Origin: a virus | Reading direction: 5' to 3' (one strand) | IMG/VR virus record: IMGVR_UViG_3300036770_004723 | Coordinates: 222,585 to 286,584 of that record | DNA: 64,000 nt | In this document: piece by piece, positions 50,203 through 58,587 of the stretch | Numbering within the stretch: position 1 is the first letter of the stretch | How the letters are laid out: each line of letters starts with the position of its first letter | The notes under the pieces: model-generated | What the model saw: only the letters and a program-made list of their open reading frames with translations | The model's database searches: none | Told to the model about the DNA's origin: nothing | Translations under genes and position numbers: made by a program

Positions 50203-51153
50203 TTAACTAGACTTAGTTAAATTAATTCCTACGGCACCGCTACGCTCACCATCTTCTTCGCTTGTGCTAATAGTTGCTTTTGCCCAACCTGCCGTCAAAA
50301 ACTTTTGTTCAAGTTCTTTACGGTAAACAAGAATACCTTCATAAATTGCTTCATCATCAGCACGAAGGAATGTAGTATAAATTCTATCCTTATGCCATTG
50401 TGTATACCAACCGTTTTCAACTAACTTGTCGAAAGCATCATTTAAGCGATTTAAAACTTCTTCAAATGATAAATGAGATTTGGCGGGCTTCAGATTTTTA
50501 GGTGCAAAAACTTTCATAGTATTTCCTTCTGTTATAGACCAAGAACGTATTTTAACGTTCGGACATTTTGGCAGCGAATGTGTGTAAGGTTCAAGACTCT
50601 TACCTGTTTGCTTGTAGAATTCTGATAAAATTTTGTTTTGTATTTCCATCTTTAGATGCCACAGAGGATCGTCTGCCTTATTGACGTTATTAAGTGAATC
50701 TAATAGACCTCCAGACCAATCGTTCATAAAATGAATTAAATCTTGTTGAACTGGCACTATATTATAGTGATCGATAAATTTTTGTTTCCACTCCTCGTCA
50801 CTAAGATGTATTTTGTTACTTATCCCTTGACCTATTATGTGACACATAAGAGGCGTGACAAATATACTATCAGAATCCTCACCACTAATGTATTTTGCTT
50901 TTGGGTATTGATTATGCCAAACAATATTTTTACAATCTTTTAGTATAAATCCGTCATACTCCTTTTCTCCTCTAGTCCATTCACCAGGAACTCTATGATG
51001 CTCTACCACAGTTAATTCATTGAAGAAAATGTTTGTGATATCAAAAAGTTCAGGTAAAGGTCTTAAAAAATATGAGGATGTGGCAACTTTATTTTCTTTA
51101 TCTACCAGTGTTAAACCTAGTGTCCAAACTTTTTGACCGATTTCATATCTCAC
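50203..51153 (-). CDS. Unknown protein, paralogue of 51165-51797 with extra C-terminal domain
   Basis: 316 residues. Residues 1-190 align along their length with the 51.2 kb product (FDITNIFFNELTV, GEW, YDGFILKD, WHNQYP). About 100 extra residues follow (PKNLKPAKSHLSFEEVL onward). Phage family of unknown function. Confidence 0.85.
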   Translation of the reverse strand: MRYEIGQKVWTLGLTLVDKENKVATSSYFLRPLPELFDITNIFFNELTVVEHHRVPGEWTRGEKEYDGFILKDCKNIVWHNQYPKAKYISGEDSDSIFVTPLMCHIIGQGISNKIHLSDEEWKQKFIDHYNIVPVQQDLIHFMNDWSGGLLDSLNNVNKADDPLWHLKMEIQNKILSEFYKQTGKSLEPYTHSLPKCPNVKIRSWSITEGNTMKVFAPKNLKPAKSHLSFEEVLNRLNDAFDKLVENGWYTQWHKDRIYTTFLRADDEAIYEGILVYRKELEQKFLTAGWAKATISTSEEDGERSGAVGINLTKSS

Positions 51154-51164
51154 GTCAGGTTTCC

Positions 51165-51797
51165 TTATTCAACTACACGCCAACGACGGAAACGAATTGT
51201 GTCGCCTTCTACACCAAAATGTTCAATATAATGTTCGAGGGTTTTACCTGTTGTTTCTTTAAAAGTTTGTATAACACGTTTTTGAATCTCTTCAATTTTC
51301 GGCCAGATTTCGTGACATTCAACTTTAGTTGTATCGTCATCTACTATGCCACCATTTAAATCTTCCATAAATCGTGTCAGTGAAAACTGGTTAATTGTTG
51401 ATTTATATTGATCCATGAATTTAGTGCAAGCAGTATTCCAATCTAAATCATTATCCAGTGCCTTTGTCTCTTCAAAAAGTTTTTCAAACAAAGGTGTTGT
51501 AAATAAGCCGTCATTAGAATCTGAAAGCTGGCCGTAGCTTGCGCGTGGGTATTGATTGTGCCAAACACGATCTTGTGTATCCTTAAGTATGAAACCGTCA
51601 TATTGTTTTTCGTCGCTCCACTCACCAGAAACTTTGTGGTGTTCGGTAACAGTCAATTCATTGAAGAAAATGTTTGTGATATCAAACTGATTTGGATAAG
51701 GACGTAAGAAACCGTAAGGGTAAACTGGTTTATTACTTTCTTTGTTTACCAGTGTTAAGCCGATTGTCCAAATTTTTTGATTCAGTTTATAACGCAT
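51165..51797 (-). CDS. Unknown protein, paralogue of 50203-51153
   Basis: 210 residues from the ATG at 51797. Tandem duplicate of the front part of the following gene, with a 12-base gap. Amino-acid identity looks moderate, so the duplication is old. Confidence 0.85.
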   Translation of the reverse strand: MRYKLNQKIWTIGLTLVNKESNKPVYPYGFLRPYPNQFDITNIFFNELTVTEHHKVSGEWSDEKQYDGFILKDTQDRVWHNQYPRASYGQLSDSNDGLFTTPLFEKLFEETKALDNDLDWNTACTKFMDQYKSTINQFSLTRFMEDLNGGIVDDDTTKVECHEIWPKIEEIQKRVIQTFKETTGKTLEHYIEHFGVEGDTIRFRRWRVVE

Positions 51798-51828
51798 AAT
51801 GATTCTCACTTATCAGTTAGTTTAATTG

Positions 51829-52317
51829 TTAGTTGCCGTTTTTAATGAATTCAAGATCTTCTTTCGCAACTGCCACAGGATTTTCTACACGGTCATAATA
51901 ACCGGCTAAAATATTGTTAATGATGTTTCGTTCTTTACGGCACTCGACTTTGTTTAGTAAAGTACGTAAACGAAAAGCTTCTTCAATGGTTAATACTTCT
52001 GTTTGATTAATAATTTGCGTATTCTTTGATGCCGTTAGATAAGTATCTAACGGCAGAGATAAAAATAAAGCGGTATCAACTTGGTTACGTGAAGTCAATT
52101 TTAACGTTAAACTTTCACCATAACAACTGCCATCTTGTGAAATAAAACCTGCCGCAATTGGCGTTCTGTGTACTCGATGCCAATCACCATGCGTTTTATT
52201 TTTAATACGCATCAACGATTCTGCCATGCAATCGTGATTGACTGCATTAGGAAATACAAAAATCTCTTCAATACTTCCTTCGCTCAAAGTAACAATATAT
52301 TTTAAATGATTACTCAT
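51829..52317 (-). CDS. Conserved phage protein of unknown function
   Basis: 162 residues. IFVFPNAVNHDCMAESL, RTPIAAGFI and CYGESLTLKLTSR are in the order seen in a family common in large phages, with a conserved histidine, cysteine and serine. Function unknown. A GCCGTTAGATA/TATCTAACGGC inverted repeat lies in the coding sequence near 52033-52056. Confidence 0.8.
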   Translation of the reverse strand: MSNHLKYIVTLSEGSIEEIFVFPNAVNHDCMAESLMRIKNKTHGDWHRVHRTPIAAGFISQDGSCYGESLTLKLTSRNQVDTALFLSLPLDTYLTASKNTQIINQTEVLTIEEAFRLRTLLNKVECRKERNIINNILAGYYDRVENPVAVAKEDLEFIKNGN

Positions 52318-52498
52318 TTTTCTTCTCTGTAAAACAAGTCAAAGGTTTATCTAAATTTGATTCAACACAGCTTTTTAGATTTGTGTGTTGATCGTGTGTT
52401 TCTTTTTTAACATAACCAACCGCCGCTACGGAAATCCAAATGATCTGAATGACAGCAGTAATAGTTAGGGCCAAACTTTTGTCAATTGGTTTAGACAT
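52310..52498 (-). CDS. Small single-helix membrane protein
   Basis: 62 residues from the ATG at 52498 (GGAGTATCACTTG upstream). Helix at about 9-27, then a polar tail with two cysteines that could form a disulphide in the periplasm. Confidence 0.75.
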   Translation of the reverse strand: MSKPIDKSLALTITAVIQIIWISVAAVGYVKKETHDQHTNLKSCVESNLDKPLTCFTEKKNE

Positions 52499-52853
52499 CA
52501 AGTGATACTCCAATGTTTGATGCAATGCGACGCATTATATCGTGATCAATAGGCCAATCTCTTACCAGACGGAAATGGTGCCTATAAAATAAATAAATGA
52601 TAAAGAGTATAATGCCTTGATCGTAGAATGGTAAATTTTTTCTGTTTTCTTTAATCGTGTACACAAATTCTGGAATTTTCTCCAACATTTTCCTGATTTT
52701 CATTTCAAGATTTTCGTCGCAAACAGAAATAAACTCAGATAGTAAACAAGTACCAAGTTTATCTAAAGGTTCTGGCGTACAGCCAATAAATTCAACGTAA
52801 AGACGGTTGAACATATTTAGTTCTTTTGAATTATCTAATAAAGATACCACCAT
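52491..52853 (-). CDS. Unknown helical protein with duplicated ribosome binding site
   Basis: 120 residues. Starts after a 17-base sequence present twice that contains GAGGAATTTG; only the nearer copy is at proper spacing to the ATG. A hydrophobic helix near 80-95 (GIILFIIYLFYRHHF). No family recognised. Confidence 0.8.
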   Translation of the reverse strand: MVVSLLDNSKELNMFNRLYVEFIGCTPEPLDKLGTCLLSEFISVCDENLEMKIRKMLEKIPEFVYTIKENRKNLPFYDQGIILFIIYLFYRHHFRLVRDWPIDHDIMRRIASNIGVSLDV

Positions 52854-52887
52854 GTCAAATTCCTCAGCAAGTCAAATTCCTCAGCAA
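52854..52887. repeat. Tandem 17-base duplication of a ribosome binding site
   Basis: Copies at 52854-52870 and 52871-52887 are identical and each contains GAGGAATTTG on the minus strand. The far copy sits 24 or more bases from the start codon. Confidence 0.92.
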
Positions 52888-52943
52888 GTCAAAATCGTAA
52901 TCAAGTAACATCGGTTTATGATCAAGGCATTAGAAATATTACG

Positions 52944-52989
52944 AAACAAACGGAAGCCTTAATCTGTGAATAAGTTTTTCCGTTTGTTT
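52944..52989 (-). terminator. Long-loop hairpin in the 52854-53018 gap
   Basis: Twelve-base stem AAACAAACGGAA/TTCCGTTTGTTT (52944-52955 with 52978-52989) and a 22-base loop. Weak T-run after it. GAAACAAACGGAA occurs again at 53821-53833 without its partner. Confidence 0.6.
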
Positions 52990-53018
52990 ACTATTTGTAT
53001 TTTCAATCAGTTACATAT

Positions 53019-53741
53019 TTATTCGAACAAGAATAAATAACTCACCTTAATATTAACTGGTATACATTGTGATATCTGAAAAGCAAGAGCTTGTTTGAAC
53101 TTATCAAAGTTTTCAATTAACTCTTGCTTTTCTTGTTCTGTTTTTACATCAAAGAAATCGATCATAGGTTTGCTAAAAATATCTTCAGCTGTCCCTTCAT
53201 TCGACATAATTCGTTCACCGTAATAAATCTCAGTAAATGATTTTACTGTTTCTGCTTTATTGAGATTCCTTAGTTCTACAGCATAAAGTGACTCGAATTC
53301 TTCATAGCCATCCGTACCACGCAAATAAGCATAAACACAAAGCAAGTTTACTTTTTTCTTAAAAACAGGTAAATGTTTAAAGCTGGCGAGTTCTGGATCG
53401 TTAATCGTATCACCTGATTGATTTTCAAAATACAGAATTCCCAAAAGACTGTCGCCAAATATTTCTACAAGTGATCTGAAAGTTAGATGATTTAAAGCAC
53501 CATCCGACAAATTCATGCAGTTACGTGGTATACAGAGATTAAGTGTTGTAGCACTGATATGTTCATCTGTCAGTTTAAGTAATACTTTAAATCTTACAGC
53601 CGTGACGTCACCTGTGATCAAATGATCGAAGTGATACATACTAGGTAAATCTTCAACCCACTGATCTTTTACTTTTTCAGCATTTTCACCTGTATAAAAC
53701 AGAGCATCTTTACGGATCGATTCTAAATTAAATGTTTTCAT
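53019..53741 (-). CDS. Unknown protein
   Basis: 240 residues, alpha/beta, ending in strands (VNIKVSYLFLFE). No family recognised. Flanked on the upstream side by a 39-base hairpin repeat. Confidence 0.83.
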   Translation of the reverse strand: MKTFNLESIRKDALFYTGENAEKVKDQWVEDLPSMYHFDHLITGDVTAVRFKVLLKLTDEHISATTLNLCIPRNCMNLSDGALNHLTFRSLVEIFGDSLLGILYFENQSGDTINDPELASFKHLPVFKKKVNLLCVYAYLRGTDGYEEFESLYAVELRNLNKAETVKSFTEIYYGERIMSNEGTAEDIFSKPMIDFFDVKTEQEKQELIENFDKFKQALAFQISQCIPVNIKVSYLFLFE

Positions 53742-53776
53742 ATTACATCACCTTTTTATTACAATGTTTTTATCCC

Positions 53777-53815
53777 AATCGACAATAGACACTTACCAAA
53801 ATGTCTATTAGCAAT
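53777..53815. repeat. 39-base direct repeat with inner hairpin, copy 1
   Basis: Identical to 54199-54237. Contains AATAGACA/TGTCTATT around a 10-base loop. Sits between the 53864 gene and the 53741 gene, followed in transcript direction by a poly-T-free leader to the next ATG. Confidence 0.93.
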
Positions 53816-53863
53816 ATCAAGAAACAAACGGAAAAGCTTTTGGTCAATATGCCTTATCAAGGT

Positions 53864-54178
53864 TTAACGCTTTAAATCGTATTCAGCAAAGCGGTCATAC
53901 CACGCAGAACTTGCATTTTGTTGACTGCCCATACATTCATCGAATACTAACCTTGTAATTTCTTCTTCTAAGTTGTTGCATTTTTCCAAATCTAATTCAC
54001 CAGTTTTATCATAACGCGCTTCCCATTTCAATTTGTTATTTACAGGATAAGCGTGAATGTACAAATGACTTTTTGCCATTGTTTCCATGTCATAAACAAC
54101 TGTCCCATTAAAGCTTCGGATAGTAATTGTATGACCTTTAGCCGCTAATTCATTCATTGCTTTTACAATACGTAACAT
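53864..54178 (-). CDS. Unknown protein
   Basis: 104 residues, strands in the middle (TVVYDMETM, LYIHAYPVN). ATG preceded by GAGGAATTTT. Both its ends are flanked by the 39-base repeats. No family recognised. Confidence 0.8.
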   Translation of the reverse strand: MLRIVKAMNELAAKGHTITIRSFNGTVVYDMETMAKSHLYIHAYPVNNKLKWEARYDKTGELDLEKCNNLEEEITRLVFDECMGSQQNASSAWYDRFAEYDLKR

Positions 54179-54198
54179 AAAAAATTCCTCGTCGGTTT

Positions 54199-54237
54199 AA
54201 TCGACAATAGACACTTACCAAAATGTCTATTAGCAAT
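54199..54237. repeat. 39-base direct repeat with inner hairpin, copy 2
   Basis: Identical to copy 1 at 53777-53815. Both copies flank the 104-residue gene at 53864-54178. Confidence 0.93.
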
Positions 54238-54246
54238 TTTAAAGTT

Positions 54247-54642
54247 TTACTTGGATCTAGTGCGTTTAGTTTTAGGTAACGTCTGACCTACATCAAGCAA
54301 CACAGTATTGTCAATTACGTCATGGAAAAATTCACGTATAACCGATACTTTATCTAAGGTCAAAGAATCGTGTAGCAAATGGTAAGCTAAAGAAGATTCT
54401 GTATCTTCGTTAGGGTTATATCTTACATTTTTAAGATATTGATTTACAATATCTAAGGGTATTGTGGGTGTCCTGACATCTGAATTTAAAACTTTTTCTA
54501 CGGTATTTGCATTTATTAGTTCGCTATTCCCAGTAGTTTCATTTAATACATGGAAGTAGGTTGTATCTGAAGCCAACAGAACAACAAAAGTTTCTTTACG
54601 GCCAGCGACAGTAACACGCATCATAGCTTTTAATTCTTTCAT
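54247..54642 (-). CDS. Unknown protein
   Basis: 131 residues, strand-rich first 50 then helical, ending in a basic tail (KTKRTRSK). No family recognised. Confidence 0.8.
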   Translation of the reverse strand: MKELKAMMRVTVAGRKETFVVLLASDTTYFHVLNETTGNSELINANTVEKVLNSDVRTPTIPLDIVNQYLKNVRYNPNEDTESSLAYHLLHDSLTLDKVSVIREFFHDVIDNTVLLDVGQTLPKTKRTRSK

Positions 54643-54671
54643 GACGTTTTCCTAAATAAGATTAAACTTTA

Positions 54672-55184
54672 TTACAAAAATAAGTTGGGGTATTTTGACG
54701 TTATACCTAAATTTTTAGCCAGCTCAGCCAAAGCAGAAAACATATCTTCAACGTTTTCTGAGTCAACGTACTCTCTTGTGCACAGTTTTGTAAATTCTAT
54801 AGCAGCTTGTTCACTGCTGGCTACACCAAGCATAATATTTAAAGTATGCCGTAGTTCCTTCGTGCTAGCCGAAAGCTGCATTGATTTATGTTTTATGCAG
54901 TTATTGACAACTTTTTCAGTCAAACCTGCTGTAACAGCCCTTTTATATTTTTCGATATTTACCTTCATCTGTGCCTGAGTCTCAATTAAAGCATTTTGTA
55001 AGGTAACAGCAGCAGACATTTGAAAAATTCTTAGACCTAACGGATAAGGCGCGTTCTGCTCCTCCATGAGTTTGTTATCTTTTAACCGATGGTTGTAAAA
55101 AGATGCCAGACTTTCATGAAGCTCACTTACACTTTGTAAGTCAGGTGTCAAACGAAAATCTTTATCAGGAAACATTACAAACAT
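54672..55184 (-). CDS. Unknown helical protein
   Basis: 170 residues, helical with several cysteines. ATG with GAGGTGAATT upstream. It is the next gene after the radical SAM gene, but a 140-base gap separates them. Confidence 0.82.
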   Translation of the reverse strand: MFVMFPDKDFRLTPDLQSVSELHESLASFYNHRLKDNKLMEEQNAPYPLGLRIFQMSAAVTLQNALIETQAQMKVNIEKYKRAVTAGLTEKVVNNCIKHKSMQLSASTKELRHTLNIMLGVASSEQAAIEFTKLCTREYVDSENVEDMFSALAELAKNLGITSKYPNLFL

Positions 55185-55325
55185 AATTCACCTCGTTAAA
55201 TTAATTTATTGTGTTAAGAAATACATGTCAAGACACACTGATCTGATCAAATTTACTTTTACCGATTACAGTGAACAAAATAAACATAAGCAAATCAGGC
55301 GCTCTAGTAATATACATCAATGTTT

Positions 55326-56354
55326 TTAATAACCACACGAAGATCCGCCAACGTAGCCACATCTAACACCGTGAACTTTTTTAACAGATAATCTTTCCGT
55401 ACTGTCACGCATTCTGTTAGCAGGCACTTTATACTGTTTGGTGTAGTCAGTGAAATTGAATAACTCTTTTCGTGACCAATCAGAATAAGCGATTCCATCT
55501 TGGTGGAAAACAACTTCTGTTATTTTCTTTAAAATTGCATTTGGCTCGTAAGCACTTGCCTTTAAGTAAGCTCTGTTTTTATTAGAAAGTTTGACACTCT
55601 TTGTAAAGCATGAAGGACAATAATCCATTTCAGGCGCTTTACTATCTACGTCTCCCTGTTGCGCAAATACCTTATCAAACATCTTTAAAAGTTGCGGCTT
55701 CGCCACTTTACCTTTTTTACTTGAAGCATACGCATGTAATGACTTAAAGATTTTCTTTTGATTATAGTCTACACGAAATACAACATTGATATGCGGATTA
55801 GATAACATTAATTCAAGCGCTTGTCCCATTTCCCATTCGATGTTATGAATATTCTGCTCACAAACAACAAAGTTTATGTGGAACGATCTTACACCCAAAA
55901 TCTTACGGAACTGAGTAAGCTTGTTTATGTCGTACATTGAACTGATACCCATGATTTTCATATTTGTATCCGCATCAAAAGAATGCAGTGATACATTCAT
56001 AAAATCCAACTTGCACTTCAATGTAGTTGGATCAATTAACGTATTTAAAACTGCCATAGTTTTATTTGCTGATTCTAAAAACTGGCCATTGGTTGTAATG
56101 CCTACACGCTTAATCGGCGTAAGTTTCAGAATGTTATCGACCGTGGAATGTAAAAGCTTAAGGTTTAGGGTAGGTTCACCTCCTGACAATGAAACGTGGT
56201 CAATTACATGCGAAACCTTTTTAATTGAAGTAACTAAGTTAGATAACCAACTTTGCTTACTCGCTTTCTTTTCCATTTCTTTTTCAGGACAAAAGACACA
56301 ATTTGCGTTACACGTAACAGGCAGTATTGCCGTAAAGTTTCTTAACTGCTCCAT
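55326..56354 (-). CDS. Radical SAM enzyme
   Basis: 342 residues. Cys15-Cys19-Cys22 (CNANCVFC) is the CxxxCxxC site for the 4Fe-4S cluster and SAM. LSGGEP (57-61) and ITTNG (near 87) are the expected SAM-binding motifs. DYCPSC near 245 and a C-terminal CGYVGGSSCGY add cysteines that may hold an auxiliary cluster. It is MoaA-like in length. Substrate unknown; candidates are a nucleoside (QueE-like), a tRNA base or a peptide. The domain is complete. No obvious substrate peptide gene lies beside it. Confidence 0.88.
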   Translation of the reverse strand: MEQLRNFTAILPVTCNANCVFCPEKEMEKKASKQSWLSNLVTSIKKVSHVIDHVSLSGGEPTLNLKLLHSTVDNILKLTPIKRVGITTNGQFLESANKTMAVLNTLIDPTTLKCKLDFMNVSLHSFDADTNMKIMGISSMYDINKLTQFRKILGVRSFHINFVVCEQNIHNIEWEMGQALELMLSNPHINVVFRVDYNQKKIFKSLHAYASSKKGKVAKPQLLKMFDKVFAQQGDVDSKAPEMDYCPSCFTKSVKLSNKNRAYLKASAYEPNAILKKITEVVFHQDGIAYSDWSRKELFNFTDYTKQYKVPANRMRDSTERLSVKKVHGVRCGYVGGSSCGY

Positions 56355-56384
56355 AATTCACCTTAGCCATATTAATTTATTGTA

Positions 56385-56603
56385 TTAAGAAATACGTGTA
56401 ACAGTCAAGAAACCTTTATCCAGAGATAAAGTTTGACCTACCTGTAGATCACTGATCTGGTCAAACTCTTGGTCTTCCCAGTCAGTGACTTCTGCTAAAC
56501 CAAGCAATGTAAAATTACCTTTAGTATATACCATATCCCTTTCAGCTTCTATATTTACGTAAAGACTGAAAAGTTTTTTAATCTTTTTCTTAGATTGTTT
56601 CAT
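56385..56603 (-). CDS. Small unknown protein
   Basis: 72 residues, basic first 12 residues and a beta-rich remainder (LDKGFLTVTRIS). Directly before the radical SAM gene in transcription. Its stop lies in an AATAAATTAAT-type motif region. Confidence 0.75.
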   Translation of the reverse strand: MKQSKKKIKKLFSLYVNIEAERDMVYTKGNFTLLGLAEVTDWEDQEFDQISDLQVGQTLSLDKGFLTVTRIS

Positions 56604-56621
56604 CGAATCACCTTCAATAGG

Positions 56622-56951
56622 TTAACTTAAAAAAGTACCAAAGACTCTAGGCCAGTAAAGTGTTTCACCATCGACATCTTCACCACTAGCTAAAAGTTCT
56701 AGTATTTTAGCGTTGTCGTCCTCCACTACAAAAAATAATGGAATCCACTCTTCTGTTTCACGTAAATATTTGAAACGAAGTTCTGACCATTCAGCAAAGT
56801 TACTCAGATCTTCATTGCTATGGGAAGTTTGAACAACTTTTTTCTCACCATCTGAGTTAAAGAAGTAGAGAAAAGGCGAATCACGCAAAGCAAGTTCAGT
56901 ATCAATTTGTTTCAGCGTGTAAACTTTACCGCTGACTGGAGACAGATTCAT
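56622..56951 (-). CDS. Unknown protein
   Basis: 109 residues, acidic and aromatic, strand-rich (EEWIPLFFVVEDDNAKILE). No family recognised. Confidence 0.78.
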   Translation of the reverse strand: MNLSPVSGKVYTLKQIDTELALRDSPFLYFFNSDGEKKVVQTSHSNEDLSNFAEWSELRFKYLRETEEWIPLFFVVEDDNAKILELLASGEDVDGETLYWPRVFGTFLS

Positions 56952-56991
56952 AAATAATTCCTTTATTACTATAATTAAAGATTAATTTATT

Positions 56992-57015
56992 GCGTACACT
57001 ATTAAGAATGTACGC
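56992..57015 (-). terminator. Intercistronic hairpin
   Basis: GCGTACA/TGTACGC stem with a 10-base loop, followed by AATAAATTAATC. Shares loop TTCTTAATA with repeats near 55.2 and 56.4 kb. No strong T-run. Confidence 0.55.
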
Positions 57016-57029
57016 TAATATTAAACTCG

Positions 57030-57485
57030 TTACGCTACACGCTTAACTACCCAATCTTCTTCATGGTCTAAAGAAAATTCTTCCCCTAAATACATAAATT
57101 TCAAACGTGCTTTGTCACTGTCTTTGTAGCACAGGCCATCTGTATCTTCAATAGCATCCGCGAAAGTCAAAGGATCTGAACTTTCATTGTTGTGGATAAA
57201 TACCCAACGCATTGATTCGGATTTTGCTTGATCAATAACGCTATAAAAATCCGGTACAACAGGGGCAATAAAAGTTATTGCCGCCGTGTCAATTAAAACA
57301 CATTTATGACTGTCTGCATGTGCATCGCCAACATTGAACAAAACATTCAGATTAAATGAACGTTTCATGTTACGCGAAAATGCGTGTTGCCCTGCGAAGT
57401 CTAATTCAATTACAATACCGCACAAAACGGTATCTTCTAAAGTTGCTTCAACAATAGAGCCAATTTTTAAAGTAGAATAATCCAT
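57030..57485 (-). CDS. Unknown protein, paralogue of 63550-63855
   Basis: 151 residues. Front half (KIGSIVEATLED, CGIVIELDFAG, F-LNVLFNV) matches the 63.6 kb product (KVGVIVEIKFND, FGVVTEIDYLS, FTLSVLVQI); probably a small beta barrel. C-terminal half unique. Confidence 0.8.
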   Translation of the reverse strand: MDYSTLKIGSIVEATLEDTVLCGIVIELDFAGQHAFSRNMKRSFNLNVLFNVGDAHADSHKCVLIDTAAITFIAPVVPDFYSVIDQAKSESMRWVFIHNNESSDPLTFADAIEDTDGLCYKDSDKARLKFMYLGEEFSLDHEEDWVVKRVA

Positions 57486-57496
57486 ACTTATCTCCG

Positions 57497-57790
57497 TTAT
57501 TTAAGCATAAAACGATTTGCGGCCTTTACCAACTCTTCTGCATACTCAGTAGAGTGGCATTCTGCAAGTGTAACGTTGTTGGCATCTACCAAGATCCACT
57601 GCTTGTTGTATAGAGGCAATGCCAATTCAGCAGGGTCATTGAATAAATGATCGCACATTTTTTGAAGTTCTTGATTTTGTTGAACAGCAATCTTTAATTG
57701 TTCTGTTCGTGACTTAAGACAAAACATTAACCAAATTAAAGTGATGACCACTAAAATGTTTAACAACGAATTAAGTGTATTAATATCCAT
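57497..57790 (-). CDS. Membrane-anchored protein
   Basis: 97 residues. N-terminal helix at about 8-24 (LLNILVVITLIWLMF), a short coiled coil, then a soluble domain. No family recognised. Confidence 0.78.
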   Translation of the reverse strand: MDINTLNSLLNILVVITLIWLMFCLKSRTEQLKIAVQQNQELQKMCDHLFNDPAELALPLYNKQWILVDANNVTLAECHSTEYAEELVKAANRFMLK

Positions 57791-57800
57791 AAGTTTATCC

Positions 57801-58121
57801 TTAGTATAATTGAACTTTTTTATTGCGATTATATGAACGATATTCGTAATGCTGAATTTCGCCGTTAGTAAAGTGGGATGGAACTAATTGGCGTTTTGTT
57901 TGCCACCCACTATACGCATTTACATCAAACAACAGATCTTCAAGTTGCGTATACAAACCGTCAAGTAAACCAAGGTAGTAATCCACAGACTTTAGTTGAT
58001 ATGAGTCTGGTAAACAAGTACATTGATTTTCTAGTCTCCAGATGATTAATGCAAGTTCTGGAATTTTTTCATCGGTAATTAATGAAATACGTTTTTTATT
58101 TGTTTCCGATACTTTCGACAT
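57801..58121 (-). CDS. Unknown protein, first gene after promoter P4
   Basis: 106 residues, helical with a tyrosine-rich C-terminus (HYEYRSYNRNKKVQLY). No family recognised. Confidence 0.78.
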   Translation of the reverse strand: MSKVSETNKKRISLITDEKIPELALIIWRLENQCTCLPDSYQLKSVDYYLGLLDGLYTQLEDLLFDVNAYSGWQTKRQLVPSHFTNGEIQHYEYRSYNRNKKVQLY

Positions 58122-58182
58122 TTTCTGACTCTCGCTGTTAACAGCAAACTTTTAACAGGCTGTTTGCCTTACCTATGAGATC

Positions 58183-58240
58183 ATTATATCAAAATAAACC
58201 ATATAGGTATATGCTTATTATTGACACACTTAGATCAGTT
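58183..58240 (-). promoter_or_regulatory. Conserved boxed promoter P4
   Basis: -10 TATAAT 58183-58188, 17 bases, weak -35 TATACC 58206-58211, 9 bases, box AACTGATCTAAGTGTGTCAA 58221-58240. The weak -35 suggests dependence on a box-binding activator. The box begins in the stop codon of the 58235 gene. Confidence 0.87.
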
Positions 58241-58564
58241 AGAGTTAAATACCTTACGTAAATAAATCTTTGTCCGGATTTCATCGCGCTCTAGCTTATT
58301 AAAATCCTTGTTAATAAATTTGAGCAATTCAAGTGTTACATGTGTACCTGCTTTAGTCAGGCAGTCGAAAACAAAAATGTTATCTAGCCGGTAAACGGCA
58401 CTGTTCTTGAGCGTATATACTGTAAAGCCTACTCGTATGTTATAATCAGGATAAATATCACAAGCAACTGCTTTGATCGACACCGTAAAATAAGTGTATA
58501 TTAAAATCAATACAATTGCAGCAATCACGCCAGTTAATATAAAGGCAAGAGTTTCATTTTGCAT
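58235..58564 (-). CDS. Membrane-anchored unknown protein
   Basis: 109 residues from the ATG at 58564 (GAGGTACTT upstream). N-terminal helix at about 5-25 (LAFILTGVIAAIVLILIYTYF), then a strand-rich domain. Ends in promoter P4. Confidence 0.8.
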   Translation of the reverse strand: MQNETLAFILTGVIAAIVLILIYTYFTVSIKAVACDIYPDYNIRVGFTVYTLKNSAVYRLDNIFVFDCLTKAGTHVTLELLKFINKDFNKLERDEIRTKIYLRKVFNSN

Positions 58565-58587
58565 AAGTACCTCAAACAAGAAAAATT

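Noticed and set aside
55231-55320. 29-codon ATG frame in the gap after the radical SAM gene
   Set aside because: No ribosome binding site and it runs into the promoter-like element; too weak to call.
55304-55513. Minus-strand frame of 69 codons at the end of the radical SAM gene
   Set aside because: Out-of-frame overlap with the conserved C-terminal cysteine region, no ribosome binding site.
55921-56388. Plus-strand frame of 155 codons
   Set aside because: Antisense to the radical SAM gene, whose motifs are unambiguous.
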